From Alkalithermobacter paradoxus (GTDB lineage Bacteria > Bacillota > Clostridia > Peptostreptococcales > Peptostreptococcaceae), in contig MZGW01000001.1 of assembly GCA_002029295.1 (NCBI GenBank), forward strand, positions 1 through 64,000: DNA of 64,000 bases, written 5' to 3'. Shown one piece after another: positions 7,885-16,897 of this stretch. The notes under the pieces were generated by a model, which worked only from the letters and a program-made list of their open reading frames with translations, had not been told where the DNA came from and made no database searches. The position numbers and the translations under genes were made by a program. Positions within the stretch are counted from its first letter, which is position 1. Each line of letters opens with the position of its first letter.

Positions 7885-10522
7885 AATTTACAATAACTTT
7901 ATCTTCTTTTTTATCTTCCTTATCCTCTTTTTTGTCTTCTTTTTTTTCTTCTTTTTTATCATCTTTTTTATCCTGATTTGAATCAGGAACTTCTACTTCT
8001 TCATCAGGTGTTTTATTACCTGGAAGCCATTTATCTATTAAATCCTCAATTATAGATGTCTTTTTATTTTCGCTGTATTTAGTTGGAACTTGATATTTGT
8101 AATCTTCAGGATAAGGTCCACGAGTGATTTCTATAAGCCTTCTTATAAACACTCTAGTAACTATATTTTCTTCTGGAGTATTTTCTGTTATAAGTAGATT
8201 ATTTTCTTTATCAACTTGAACAGCTACGTGAACATCACAAGTATCTCTAGGTTCAGTTCCACTTATAAACATTTCTCTTCTTATCACATTTCTTTCATCG
8301 TGAGAACAAAGATCAGAAGGTAATTTCCCCGATACTGTACATATAGTTACATCTACAATACCGCTTGGTCTTTCAAAGTTTCTTCTCTCTAACTCAGCAT
8401 GAACTCTAGACATTACCTTGCTCCAAAGTCTTGAAGCCATAGGACTTCCTTCGTTAAGTCTTTTGTTCATATCATTTCCTATCCAAGTAGCACCGACATA
8501 GTAAGGAGTGTACCCAACAAACCAAGCATCATAGTTACTATTTGTAGTTCCTGTCTTACCAGCAACAGGCATATTTGGAAGCTTAGCTCTTGTACCTGTA
8601 CCTCTATTTACAACATCAGTAAGTATATCAGTTAAAAGGTACGAAACTTGAGGAGTTGTTACAGTGTGCTTAATTTGTTTATTTTCTATTATAACTTCTC
8701 CACTAGCAGTTTCAACTTTTGTAAAGAATATAGGTTTTATATAAGTTCCTTGATTTGCTATTGCTCCATATGCAGCAGTTAAATCAAGAGGAGTTATACC
8801 CCTATACATTCCTCCTAAAGCTAAAGCAGCAAAGTTAGAATCATTTCTTTTATTTATAGTAGATATTTTCAGTTTTTCCAAATAGTCAAGCATTGTATTT
8901 ATAGAGTTTGAATCGCTAGTTGACAACATTTGAGATAACTTTATGGCTCCAACGTTTGAAGAGTCCCTAACAAGTTCTCTTACTGTAGTAAAGCCCCTGT
9001 ATCTATTATTGTAGTTTCTTGGCCAAAGCTCACCCTTTTCATTAAACATAGGAGTTTCATCTACAGCAGTACCAGGAGAGTACCCCATATCTAAAGCTGG
9101 TAGATAAACAGATAAAGGTTTAATAGCAGATCCAGGTTGCCTTGGATTTGATGCTCTGTTGTATATCTTACTTCCTGTTATTTTTCTACCACCAACTAAA
9201 CCTCTGACTTCACCTGTACTATGATCCATTATAACCATGGCAGACTGTGGCTGTATATTACCATTTTCATCTCTAAATGTTCCAGGGAAGTTTCTATCAT
9301 TATCATATTCTTGTTCTAATATATTTTGGATATTTCTATCCATAGTAGAGTATATACGAAGTCCACCTTTGTATAATACATCTCTAGCTTCATCTTCGTT
9401 GTATCCATTTCTGATTAGTGCATCTATAACTTCATCTTTAACTGTGTCCACAAAGTATGAAGAAATGCCTTCATCTCTCTTTGTTCCAACTTTTATTTCA
9501 ATTTCATGATTTTTGGCTTCATCATATTCTTCTTGTGTTATATAACCAAGTTCTAGCATTTTCATAAGAACAACTTCTTGTCTAGACTTAGAAACAGGAT
9601 TGAAAACAGCCTTTCTAATTACTAAATTTTCCTTAATAAGTTCATCATACTGACCTGGAGTTATTCTACGGTGAGAAAGTAGCTTTTTGAATGCTTCTTT
9701 TTCAACATCAGTTGCAGGTTCAGTATTAGGAGTTCTAGGATAAGTTACAAACTGAACAGTATCAAAATCTTCAGTTCCATCAAATCTCTCTGTAACGTAA
9801 GCTGAATATCTAGAAGGGAATCTAGTTATACCAGCTATAAGAGCAGATTCGGCTAAATTAAGCTCACTTACATCTTTAGAGAAATAAGTATGAGCAGCTG
9901 CTTGAACTCCTACAGCACCTCTACCAAGTCCAGCTATATTAAGGTAAGCTTCTAAAATTTGATCCTTTGTTAAAGTCCTTTCAAGCTGTATCGCATAATA
10001 AGCATCTCGTATTTTTCTAGTGTAAGTTTTTTCGTTAGAAAGATATACATTCTTCGCAAGTTGTTGAGTTATAGTACTTGCACCATGCTTGCTACCAGTT
10101 CTAAGATTGTGTATAGCAGCACCAAATATTCTTCTAATATCGATACCTTTATGTCTGTAAAACCTTTCATCTTCTATTGCAATAAAAGCATTCTGGAGGT
10201 CTTTAGGTATCTGATCTAGACTTACTATAGTTCTAAATGTACTTCCATGTAGAGTATCAACTAAATTCCCATCCTTATCATATATAAAGGAACTATCATC
10301 TAGCATTTGGTCTAGGTTATTAGGGTCTATAGGTTTTGTAGTTCTTATAACCCCTCCAACTATACCAGCTCCTACGGCTATTGTAGATATAGATAATACA
10401 ATAAATACAATAAGAGCTACTCTTAGTACACTTATTTTCTTTTTATTATTTTTATCTTTCTTTTTGTCTTTTCTTTTATCTTTATCTTTTGAATCTTCAT
10501 TCTTAGGATTTCTAGTACTCAT
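7883..10522 (-). CDS. Class A penicillin-binding protein (transglycosylase/transpeptidase)
   Basis: A bifunctional peptidoglycan synthase of the PBP1A family (879 aa). The N-terminus is a Lys/Asp-rich cytoplasmic tail (1-30) and one membrane anchor (about 31-58). The GT51 domain carries the catalytic Glu in AIEDERFYRHKGID (about 117), then GASTITQQLAKN. The transpeptidase domain has the SxxK motif with Ser465 (RQPGSAIKP), an SxN motif (SSN, about 525) and KTGTT from Lys656. The C-terminus is an unusual Lys/Glu/Asp repeat tail of about 40 residues, low in complexity. The start ATG is backed by GGAGGG. It is a lone gene transcribed against its neighbours. Confidence 0.94.
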   Translation of the reverse strand: MSTRNPKNEDSKDKDKRKDKKKDKNNKKKISVLRVALIVFIVLSISTIAVGAGIVGGVIRTTKPIDPNNLDQMLDDSSFIYDKDGNLVDTLHGSTFRTIVSLDQIPKDLQNAFIAIEDERFYRHKGIDIRRIFGAAIHNLRTGSKHGASTITQQLAKNVYLSNEKTYTRKIRDAYYAIQLERTLTKDQILEAYLNIAGLGRGAVGVQAAAHTYFSKDVSELNLAESALIAGITRFPSRYSAYVTERFDGTEDFDTVQFVTYPRTPNTEPATDVEKEAFKKLLSHRRITPGQYDELIKENLVIRKAVFNPVSKSRQEVVLMKMLELGYITQEEYDEAKNHEIEIKVGTKRDEGISSYFVDTVKDEVIDALIRNGYNEDEARDVLYKGGLRIYSTMDRNIQNILEQEYDNDRNFPGTFRDENGNIQPQSAMVIMDHSTGEVRGLVGGRKITGSKIYNRASNPRQPGSAIKPLSVYLPALDMGYSPGTAVDETPMFNEKGELWPRNYNNRYRGFTTVRELVRDSSNVGAIKLSQMLSTSDSNSINTMLDYLEKLKISTINKRNDSNFAALALGGMYRGITPLDLTAAYGAIANQGTYIKPIFFTKVETASGEVIIENKQIKHTVTTPQVSYLLTDILTDVVNRGTGTRAKLPNMPVAGKTGTTNSNYDAWFVGYTPYYVGATWIGNDMNKRLNEGSPMASRLWSKVMSRVHAELERRNFERPSGIVDVTICTVSGKLPSDLCSHDERNVIRREMFISGTEPRDTCDVHVAVQVDKENNLLITENTPEENIVTRVFIRRLIEITRGPYPEDYKYQVPTKYSENKKTSIIEDLIDKWLPGNKTPDEEVEVPDSNQDKKDDKKEEKKEDKKEDKEDKKEDKVIVN

Positions 10523-10547
10523 TTTATCCCTCCTTATTGTTGAATAT

Positions 10548-10556
10548 ATTATACCA
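10548..10556 (-). promoter_or_regulatory. Extended -10 promoter of the PBP gene
   Basis: On the minus strand the sequence TGGTATAAT occurs about 30 bases before the PBP start codon. It is a perfect -10 hexamer with an extended TG, and no good -35 lies at the usual distance. Confidence 0.6.
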
Positions 10557-10622
10557 TATAATCTTTGTGAAGAATATTTCTAAAATGATAAGTTAAATAT
10601 TATAGCATACAAAGTGTTATTC

Positions 10623-10651
10623 TTGAAGAAAATAAATATATATGGTAAAAT
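10623..10651 (+). promoter_or_regulatory. Sigma-A promoter of tyrS
   Basis: TTGAAG (10623-10628), a 17-base spacer and TAAAAT (10646-10651) give a good vegetative promoter. Transcription would start near 10658, leaving a leader of about 65 bases. Confidence 0.7.
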
Positions 10652-10673
10652 ATACGAAAATTAACGAAATGTC

Positions 10674-10698
10674 AACCCTCCATAAGTAGTGGAGGGTT
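10674..10698 (+). promoter_or_regulatory. Leader hairpin before tyrS
   Basis: AACCCTCC and GGAGGGTT form a perfect 8-bp stem around a 9-base loop inside the predicted tyrS leader. There is no T-run after it, so it is not a plain terminator, and none of the T-box consensus elements is present. It may stabilise the message or bind a regulator. Confidence 0.45.
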
Positions 10699-10724
10699 AT
10701 TACATAAAAAAAGAGGTGTTGTTA

Positions 10725-11942
10725 GTGATAGATGTAAATGAACAATTAAAAATAATAAAAAAGGGAACAGCAGAACTGATTTCAGAAGAAGAATTAGTTA
10801 AAAAGCTAGAAAAATCAATAAAAGAAAACAAGCCACTAAGAATAAAGTTAGGGCTTGATCCATCAGCTCCTGATATACATTTAGGACATACTGTTGTTTT
10901 GAGAAAATTAAAAGCGTTTCAAGATCTAGGTCATAAAGTAGTTATAATAATAGGTGACTATACAGGAATGATAGGAGATCCTACAGGTAAGTCAGAAACA
11001 AGAAAAAGATTATCTAGGGAAGATGTACTTAAAAATGCACAAACTTACCAAGACCAGATATTTAAGATACTAGATAAGGAAAAAACAGAAGTAAGGTTTA
11101 ATGGAGAATGGCTTGGCAAAATGTCATTTATGGACGTTGGAGAATTAGCATCTAAATATACAGTAGCTAGGATGCTTGAAAGAGATGACTTTAAGAAAAG
11201 ATTTTCAAATAATCAACCTATATCTATACATGAATTTTTCTATCCATTAATGCAAGGATATGATTCAGTTGCTATAAACTCTGATGTAGAAATGGGAGGA
11301 ACTGACCAAAAATTCAACATATTAATGGGAAGAACTCTGCAAAAAGAATATGGTCAGGAATCTCAAGTAGCACTTTTAATGCCTATACTTGAAGGTACAG
11401 ATGGTGTAAAGAAAATGAGTAAATCTTTAGGAAACTACATAGGAATTTACGAAGATCCAAAAGAGATGTACGGAAAAACTATGTCTATTCCAGATGAATT
11501 AATAATAAGATATTTTGAGCTTGTTACAGATATACATCCTGATGAAATAGAAAAGATGAAAACTGATATGGAAAATGATGCAGTTAATCCTAGAGATTTA
11601 AAAATGAAGTTAGCAAGAGAAATAGTTAAGTTATACCACGGTGAAGAAAAATCTATAGAAGCTGAAGAACATTTCAAGTCACTTTTCCAAAAGAAAGCTA
11701 TACCAGATGATATTGATGTGTTTGAAGTAGAAGAAGATTTACTTGAAGATGGGTTATTCTTCATACCAAAGCTTGTAGTACATATAGGCTTATGTCCATC
11801 TACTAGTGAGGCTAGAAGATTATTCAAGCAAGGTGGAATAAAACTAAACGGAGAAAAAATAGAAAACGAAAAAGTAAGTCTAACAGAAGAAGATGTTATA
11901 CAAGTTGGGAAAAGAAAATTTGCAAAAATAAAAGTGAAATAA
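10725..11942 (+). CDS. tyrS: Tyrosyl-tRNA synthetase
   Basis: Class I aminoacyl-tRNA synthetase charging tRNA-Tyr. It has the HIGH-type signature as [13 protein letters not shown] near residue 40 and the KMSKS loop as [12 protein letters not shown] near residue 228. A C-terminal S4 RNA-binding domain (about 340-405) includes [22 protein letters not shown] take the GTG at 10725, giving 405 aa, because AGAGGTG lies 6 bases before it. An in-frame GTG at 10689 lies inside the leader hairpin and has no ribosome site. It follows a clear promoter and is monocistronic or coupled loosely to yunB. Confidence 0.95.
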   Translation: MIDVNEQLKIIKKGTAELISEEELVKKLEKSIKENKPLRIKLGLDPSAPDIHLGHTVVLRKLKAFQDLGHKVVIIIGDYTGMIGDPTGKSETRKRLSREDVLKNAQTYQDQIFKILDKEKTEVRFNGEWLGKMSFMDVGELASKYTVARMLERDDFKKRFSNNQPISIHEFFYPLMQGYDSVAINSDVEMGGTDQKFNILMGRTLQKEYGQESQVALLMPILEGTDGVKKMSKSLGNYIGIYEDPKEMYGKTMSIPDELIIRYFELVTDIHPDEIEKMKTDMENDAVNPRDLKMKLAREIVKLYHGEEKSIEAEEHFKSLFQKKAIPDDIDVFEVEEDLLEDGLFFIPKLVVHIGLCPSTSEARRLFKQGGIKLNGEKIENEKVSLTEEDVIQVGKRKFAKIKVK

Positions 11943-11952
11943 TCACATTTTT

Positions 11953-11988
11953 AAATACCTCTCATAATATAAAAATGGGGGGTATTTT
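11953..11988 (+). promoter_or_regulatory. Hairpin enclosing the yunB ribosome binding site
   Basis: AAATACCTCT (11953-11962) can pair with GGGGGGTATTT region bases 11978-11987 in about ten pairs, two of them G-U. The right arm contains the purine-rich ribosome site of yunB and ends in TTTT. It could act as a weak tyrS terminator and also limit yunB translation. Confidence 0.45.
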
Positions 11989-11989
11989 C

Positions 11990-12673
11990 TTGAGAAGATT
12001 AAAATTCAGAAAAAGAAGGAATCATAGAAAATTTTTCTTTTTATTTACGTTAATAGTATTAGTTATTTTATTTGTATATGCATTTTTCTATGTAGATAGT
12101 AAGATAAAGCCTACTATTCAGGCCATAGCAGAAGCAAGAGCTCAAGAAATGGCCACAAGATCTATAAATGATGCAGTTAAGGAAACTTTAAGAGAGAGAA
12201 TTAATTATGACGAACTTATAAATCTAAAAACAGATACAGAAGGAAATATAACTATGGTTCAAGCAAATACCATCCTAATGAATAAAATAGCGTCTGACGT
12301 AGCAACAGAGATACAGAAAAAATTAAAACAAATAAAAACTGCATCTGCATATATACCTCTTGGAAACGCTCTTAAAAGTCAAATACTATCCCAGTATGGA
12401 CCTAAATTAAAAGTAGACATGGTTCCTGTTGGTATGGTATATGTAGATTTTGGAACAGAGTTCGAGTCATCTGGAATAAATCAAACAAGGCACAGAATAT
12501 ACCTCATTATAAAAGCCAACGTAAAAGTTATAGTACCATTTACATCATCTACAAAAGAAGTAGTAACTCAAATACCAGTATGTGAAACTATAGTTGTAGG
12601 TAAGGTTCCGCATAACTACGTAAATGTTCCTAGACAAGATTTAACAAATGTACTTCCAGATGGGTTTGAATAG
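11990..12673 (+). CDS. yunB: Sporulation protein YunB
   Basis: YunB is a sigma-E dependent sporulation protein of Firmicutes whose biochemical role is unknown. This copy has a basic N-terminus, one membrane segment (about residues 15-38) and a large extracytoplasmic domain. That domain has the family stretches [17 protein letters not shown] and [24 protein letters not shown] start at 11990 (227 aa) is preferred over ATG 11975, because the GGGGGG ribosome site at 11977-11982 is correctly spaced only for TTG. The gene follows tyrS closely, and a small GIY-YIG gene follows. Confidence 0.88.
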   Translation: MRRLKFRKRRNHRKFFFLFTLIVLVILFVYAFFYVDSKIKPTIQAIAEARAQEMATRSINDAVKETLRERINYDELINLKTDTEGNITMVQANTILMNKIASDVATEIQKKLKQIKTASAYIPLGNALKSQILSQYGPKLKVDMVPVGMVYVDFGTEFESSGINQTRHRIYLIIKANVKVIVPFTSSTKEVVTQIPVCETIVVGKVPHNYVNVPRQDLTNVLPDGFE

Positions 12674-12687
12674 AGGAGATAATGTTT

Positions 12688-12936
12688 ATGAATTATGTTT
12701 ATATACTTGAATGTAATGATAAAACTCTTTATACAGGGTATACCAATAATTTAGAAAGAAGGATAGATACTCATAATAAAGGTAAAGGTGCTAAATACAC
12801 TAGATATAGACTTCCTGTTAAGTTACTGTACTTTGAAACATTCAGTACAAAAAGTGAAGCATTAAAAAGAGAATATCAAATAAAAAAAATGACAAGAAAG
12901 CAAAAAGAAAACATTATAAAATTAAAGAGATCATGA
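12688..12936 (+). CDS. GIY-YIG domain protein (UPF0213/YazA family)
   Basis: Short GIY-YIG nuclease-fold protein of 82 aa. It opens with the family signature [20 protein letters not shown], which holds the two Tyr-containing strands. It then has the conserved Arg ([17 protein letters not shown]) and Glu ([12 protein letters not shown]) of the catalytic core. Its cellular function is unknown; proteins of this family are thought to act on DNA. ATG 12688 is chosen because AGGAG at 12674-12678 is nine bases before it; ATG 12682 is only three bases away. The stop codon lies in the arm of a bidirectional terminator. Confidence 0.9.
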   Translation: MNYVYILECNDKTLYTGYTNNLERRIDTHNKGKGAKYTRYRLPVKLLYFETFSTKSEALKREYQIKKMTRKQKENIIKLKRS

Positions 12937-12953
12937 AAACATGATCTCTTTAA
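12922..12953. terminator. Bidirectional terminator between the GIY-YIG gene and cadA
   Basis: TTAAAGAGATCATG, loop AAAA, CATGATCTCTTTAA: a perfect 14-bp stem whose arms hold the stop codons of both convergent genes. Confidence 0.88.
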
Positions 12954-15064
12954 TTGCATACCTTATTAGCTTTAAGAACTCTCATAGCATTTAAAACAGC
13001 AATTAAAGCAACTCCTACATCTGCAAATACAGCTTCCCACATTGTAGCAATACCACCTGCACCTAGGATAAGAACCATAGCCTTTACAGAAAGAGAAAAT
13101 ATAATATTTTGCCAAACTATCTTTCGGGTAAACTTAGCAATTTTTATGGCAGTAGCAACTTTTAGAGGATTATCTGTCATGATAACAACATCTGAAGCTT
13201 CAATTGCTGCATCAGAGCCTAATGATCCCATAGAAACTCCAACATCAGCTCTTGCAAGAACAGGAGCATCATTAATCCCATCTCCTACGAATAATATCTT
13301 TCCTTTAGGATAATCATTATATAGATTTTCGAGTTTTTCTACTTTCTCGTGAGGAAGAAGGCTTGAATATACCAAATCTAAACCTAAATCCTTACCAATA
13401 CTTTGTGCAACATATTTATTGTCGCCAGTAAGCATTACAGTTTTTTTAACTCCAAGTTTTTTTAGTTCTTCTATTGCTTTCTTTGAGTCATGTTTTATCT
13501 TATCTGAAATAATAATAAATCCACAATACTTCCTATCTATTGATACATGGACTATTGTACCTATAGAATTTACACTATCGTAACTTATATTATTTAACTT
13601 CATTAAATTTTCATTACCAACAACAACTTCACTTCCTTTTATTGATGCTTTCACTCCATAGCCTGGAATTTCTTCGAAGTTATCAACTAAAGATTTATCT
13701 ATATCTTTGCCATAGTATTTTAAGATAGAAGTAGCTATAGGGTGGTTAGAATAACTTTCAGCAAGTGCAATATAGTCTAAAATATCATCTTTATTAAGGT
13801 TATCTTTTAATTTTACAAAGGAAACATCAAATACACCTTCTGTTAAAGTACCTGTTTTATCAAACACAGCTATCTCAATTTCGTTTAGTGCCTCTAAATA
13901 ATTTCCGCCTTTTATCAAAATTCCATTTGAAGATGCTCCACCGATACCACCAAAGAAACCAAGAGGTATTGATACAACCAAAGCACAAGGACAAGATACT
14001 ACTAAGAAAACTAAAGCTCTATAAATCCATGTAGAAAAGCTTTCATTACTTATAAATAAAGGCGGTAATAAAGCTAGTGATAAAGCTAGGATTACAACAA
14101 CTGGAGTATAGTACCTAGAAAATTTTGTTATAAATTGCTCAGTAGGTGCTTTTCTTGAACTTGCATTTTCAACTAAATTCAGTATCTTAGAAACTGTAGA
14201 TTCTCCAAATTCTTTTGAAACCTTCACAGATATAAGTCCACTTTTATTTATATATCCACTTAAGACTTCATCATCGATAGATATACTTTTAGGAGTAGAC
14301 TCACCGGTTAAAGCGCTAGTATCTACAAAAGAGTTACCATGTATTACAATTCCGTCTAAAGGGATTTTTTCTCCAGGCTTTACAATAACTATATCACCTA
14401 TATTCACTTGATCTGGATAAACTTTTTTTATTTCATCACCAAATTTGAGATTTGCATAGTCAGGTCTAATGTCCATCAAATCTTTTATAGATTTTCTAGA
14501 TTTGTTTACGGCTAGGTTTTGAAAAAATTCTCCTACTTTATAAAACAGCATTACAGCAACTCCTTCAGGAAACTCTTTAATCGTGAAAGCTCCTATTGTT
14601 GCTATACTCATGAGAAAGTTCTCGTCAAGAAACTGCTTTTTATACACATTTCTTGCTGCCTTAACAAGAATATCTCCACCGATTAGAATGTAACTTATAA
14701 AATAAAGCATGAAGTTTATATTAGTAGAGAACCTAAATAAAATAGCAAGTATAAACAAAGCAGTTCCTATTGATAACTTAATCATATTCAATTTATTTTC
14801 ATTGTTATTTTTAGGTGGTTGATGAGTAGGTTTATTTTCTATAACCAATACATGAGGTTCTATATTTTTAACAATAGTTTTTATTTCATGGGTAATATAA
14901 TCAACATTATCTTCGTGATTTACCTGTACTTTTAGCACTTTGGTAACGAAATTTAAAGAAGCAGTAATAACACCATTAATTTTATTAACCTCAAGCTCTA
15001 TCTTAGAAGAACAGCCAGCACAATCTAAACCTTCTAGAATAAATTCTTTTATTAATATACTCAC
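12950..15064 (-). CDS. cadA: Heavy-metal translocating P1B-type ATPase (Cd/Zn/Pb efflux)
   Basis: ATP-driven exporter of soft divalent metals (704 aa). It has an N-terminal HMA metal-binding domain with GLDCAGCSS (Cys about 15 and 18) and a His-containing linker. The channel motif is SCPCALVVS (about 357-365), the phosphorylation motif DKTGTLTEG (about 400) and the hinge motif GDGINDAPVLARADVGVSMG. CPC with the usual C-terminal membrane Asp region indicates the Zn/Cd/Pb class rather than copper. The GTG at 15064 is chosen because AGGGG lies eight bases before it; an ATG at 15088 has no ribosome site and would overlap the upstream ArsR gene. It is co-transcribed with that repressor. Confidence 0.92.
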   Translation of the reverse strand: MSILIKEFILEGLDCAGCSSKIELEVNKINGVITASLNFVTKVLKVQVNHEDNVDYITHEIKTIVKNIEPHVLVIENKPTHQPPKNNNENKLNMIKLSIGTALFILAILFRFSTNINFMLYFISYILIGGDILVKAARNVYKKQFLDENFLMSIATIGAFTIKEFPEGVAVMLFYKVGEFFQNLAVNKSRKSIKDLMDIRPDYANLKFGDEIKKVYPDQVNIGDIVIVKPGEKIPLDGIVIHGNSFVDTSALTGESTPKSISIDDEVLSGYINKSGLISVKVSKEFGESTVSKILNLVENASSRKAPTEQFITKFSRYYTPVVVILALSLALLPPLFISNESFSTWIYRALVFLVVSCPCALVVSIPLGFFGGIGGASSNGILIKGGNYLEALNEIEIAVFDKTGTLTEGVFDVSFVKLKDNLNKDDILDYIALAESYSNHPIATSILKYYGKDIDKSLVDNFEEIPGYGVKASIKGSEVVVGNENLMKLNNISYDSVNSIGTIVHVSIDRKYCGFIIISDKIKHDSKKAIEELKKLGVKKTVMLTGDNKYVAQSIGKDLGLDLVYSSLLPHEKVEKLENLYNDYPKGKILFVGDGINDAPVLARADVGVSMGSLGSDAAIEASDVVIMTDNPLKVATAIKIAKFTRKIVWQNIIFSLSVKAMVLILGAGGIATMWEAVFADVGVALIAVLNAMRVLKANKVCN

Positions 15065-15077
15065 ACAATCAACCCCT

Positions 15078-15443
15078 TTATTTTTCATTAATATGAACTA
15101 ATCCACAATCAAATATATTTTTTATATGATCATCATGTAGAGAATAATAAACTATTTTTCCTTCTTTTCTATATTTTACAAGTCGCGCCTGCTTTAGTAC
15201 TCTAAGCTGATGTGATATTGCAGATTGGCTCATACCAAGAAGTGACGCTATATCACAAACACACATCTCAGCGGAAAATAAAGCGTACAGAATCTTTACT
15301 CTGGTTGTATCACCAAAAACCTTAAAAAGCTCTGCTAAATCATACAAAACTTCATCGCATGGCATATCTTTTCTAACACTATCTACGATATCCTCATGTA
15401 TAAATTCATAATCACATGTTTCAAATGTTTTCTTAGTATACAT
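15078..15443 (-). CDS. cadC: ArsR/SmtB-family metal-sensing repressor (CadC-like)
   Basis: Winged-helix repressor of 121 aa that should release DNA when Cd, Pb or Zn binds. It contains ELFKVFGDTTRVKILYAL, a Cys pair in MCVCDIASLLG (alpha-3 site) and the recognition helix MSQSAISHQLRVLKQA. Near the C-terminus the residues DDHIKNIFDCGLVHINE fit the SmtB alpha-5 zinc motif D-x-H-x10-H-x2-E exactly. An N-terminal Cys (about residue 10) fits the alpha-3N site of CadC. So both site types seem present. The ATG at 15443 follows GGGGGAT; the frame continues upstream to 15524 but across the promoter and operator. Confidence 0.92.
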   Translation of the reverse strand: MYTKKTFETCDYEFIHEDIVDSVRKDMPCDEVLYDLAELFKVFGDTTRVKILYALFSAEMCVCDIASLLGMSQSAISHQLRVLKQARLVKYRKEGKIVYYSLHDDHIKNIFDCGLVHINEK

Positions 15444-15465
15444 AAATATCCCCCTTGTTAATTTA

Positions 15466-15489
15466 ATATATGAACATATATTCATATAT
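15466..15489. promoter_or_regulatory. CadC/SmtB-type operator
   Basis: ATATATGAA (15466-15474), six bases, TTCATATAT (15481-15489): a perfect 9-bp inverted repeat matching the classical SmtB/CzrA/CadC operator form (TGAA-N6-TTCA with AT-rich flanks). It sits just downstream of the -10 element, over the likely start of transcription. Confidence 0.88.
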
Positions 15490-15495
15490 GTGATA

Positions 15496-15524
15496 AGTAT
15501 ATGTTTTAATATTTCGTATGTCAA
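15496..15524 (-). promoter_or_regulatory. Promoter of the arsR-cadA operon
   Basis: On the minus strand TTGACA (15524-15519), a 17-base spacer and TATACT (15501-15496) form a near-consensus sigma-A promoter that fires leftward into the repressor gene. Confidence 0.82.
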
Positions 15525-15621
15525 TAGTATAGAAAATTGATGACCTTGTTAATAAAAAAACAAAAAATAGTAATATATTCTAATATTTTTCAAAAAATAA
15601 CTTATATAAAAATATTTTCCG

Positions 15622-15654
15622 TGTTATAATTGTAACTAATTAGAGCTCTAATTA
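15622..15654 (+). promoter_or_regulatory. Extended -10 promoter with 18-bp palindromic operator
   Basis: TGTTATAAT at 15622-15630 is an extended -10 element. Seven bases on, TAATTAGAGCTCTAATTA (15637-15654) is a perfect 18-base palindrome, placed at the expected start of transcription of the symporter gene. It looks like a repressor site; the regulator is unknown. Confidence 0.6.
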
Positions 15655-15677
15655 AAAATATTAAGGAGGGAATTATA

Positions 15678-16865
15678 GTGAAAAAGTTAGGATTACTGCC
15701 GAGACTTTTAATAGCTATCGCTCTTGGAATACTACTAGGTATGATATCTCCAGAGGGAGTTATTAGAGTTTTCGCGACATTCAATGGAATCTTCGGAAAC
15801 TTTTTAGGATTTGCTATCCCGCTTATAATAGTAGGATTTGTTACTCCAGGTATAGGGGAGTTAGGAACAGGAGCAGGAAAGCTATTAGCTATAACTGCAG
15901 GTATTGCTTATATATCTACAATAGTTTCTGGTTCAGTTGCATTTATTGCAAACACTGCTATTTTACCAACATTCTTAAAAGCTGGAAGCTTAGCTATTGA
16001 CGCTGCAAATCCAGAAGAAGGATTAGCACAAGCATTCTTTACTATTAACATGCCGCCAATTATGGGAGTTATGACTGCTCTTTTAATTGCATTCACATTA
16101 GGACTAGGTATTGCAACTATCAAAGGAGACACTATAAAGAAATTCATGAATGAATTCCAAAGTATAATAGAAAAATTAATATCAAATATTATAATACCAT
16201 TACTTCCATTACATATTATGGGTATATTCGCTAACATGTCATTTGCTGGACAAGTTGCAACTATAATGTCTGTATTCTTTAAAGTATTCGTATTAATAAT
16301 ACTACTTCACATTGCAATTATAATTACTCAATACTTCATAGCTGGTACATTAACAGGTGCAAATCCATTTGTATTAATTAAGAATATGATTCCTGCATAC
16401 TTTACTGCAATAGGAACTCAATCTTCAGCTGCTACAATTCCTGTTACACTTCAAAAGACTAAAGATAATGGTGTAAATGAGGGTGTTGCTGACTTTGTTG
16501 TACCTTTATGTGCTACAATACACTTATCAGGAAGTACTATAACATTAGTAAGCTGTGCTATGGCAGTTATGATGTTAAATGGAATGAGCATTTCTTTCAC
16601 AGCAGTATTTCCTTTCATACTAATGCTTGGAGTAACTATGGTAGCCGCTCCTGGAGTACCTGGTGGTGCTGTAATGGCAGCATTAGGACTACTTGAAACT
16701 ATGTTAGGATTTACCCCTACATTAACTTCACTTATGATAGCTTTATATCTTGCACAGGATAGTTTCGGAACAGCATGTAACGTTACTGGAGATGGTGCTA
16801 TAGCTATAATAATGAACAAAATATCTGGACATAAGTTGAACGAAAAGAAAGAAGCTAATAACTAA
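15678..16865 (+). CDS. Dicarboxylate/amino acid:cation symporter (DAACS family)
   Basis: Sodium- or proton-coupled importer of acidic or small neutral amino acids or dicarboxylates (395 aa, eight membrane helices plus two re-entrant hairpins). The serine-rich hairpin is visible as TAIGTQSSAATIPVTL (about 240-255). The TM7/TM8 substrate and ion region is visible as LCATIHLSGSTIT and ACNVTGDGAIAIIMNK. The subtype (GltP-like or SstT-like) cannot be read from sequence alone. AAGGAGGG precedes the ATG. It is a single gene between the cad operon and a strong terminator. In an amino-acid fermenter it would feed Stickland substrates, by inference. Confidence 0.88.
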   Translation: MKKLGLLPRLLIAIALGILLGMISPEGVIRVFATFNGIFGNFLGFAIPLIIVGFVTPGIGELGTGAGKLLAITAGIAYISTIVSGSVAFIANTAILPTFLKAGSLAIDAANPEEGLAQAFFTINMPPIMGVMTALLIAFTLGLGIATIKGDTIKKFMNEFQSIIEKLISNIIIPLLPLHIMGIFANMSFAGQVATIMSVFFKVFVLIILLHIAIIITQYFIAGTLTGANPFVLIKNMIPAYFTAIGTQSSAATIPVTLQKTKDNGVNEGVADFVVPLCATIHLSGSTITLVSCAMAVMMLNGMSISFTAVFPFILMLGVTMVAAPGVPGGAVMAALGLLETMLGFTPTLTSLMIALYLAQDSFGTACNVTGDGAIAIIMNKISGHKLNEKKEANN

Positions 16866-16870
16866 TAATC

Positions 16871-16897
16871 AGGCCCTATCGATTGATAGGGCCTTTT
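16871..16897. terminator. Bidirectional terminator after the DAACS symporter
   Basis: AGGCCCTATC, loop GATT, GATAGGGCCT then TTT. The right-hand side also contains the stop codon of the convergent DUF421 gene. Confidence 0.87.

Noticed and set aside
10658-10724. T-box riboswitch before tyrS (also sought at hisS and aspS)
   Set aside because: None of the conserved T-box sequence is present; leaders are too short or absent.
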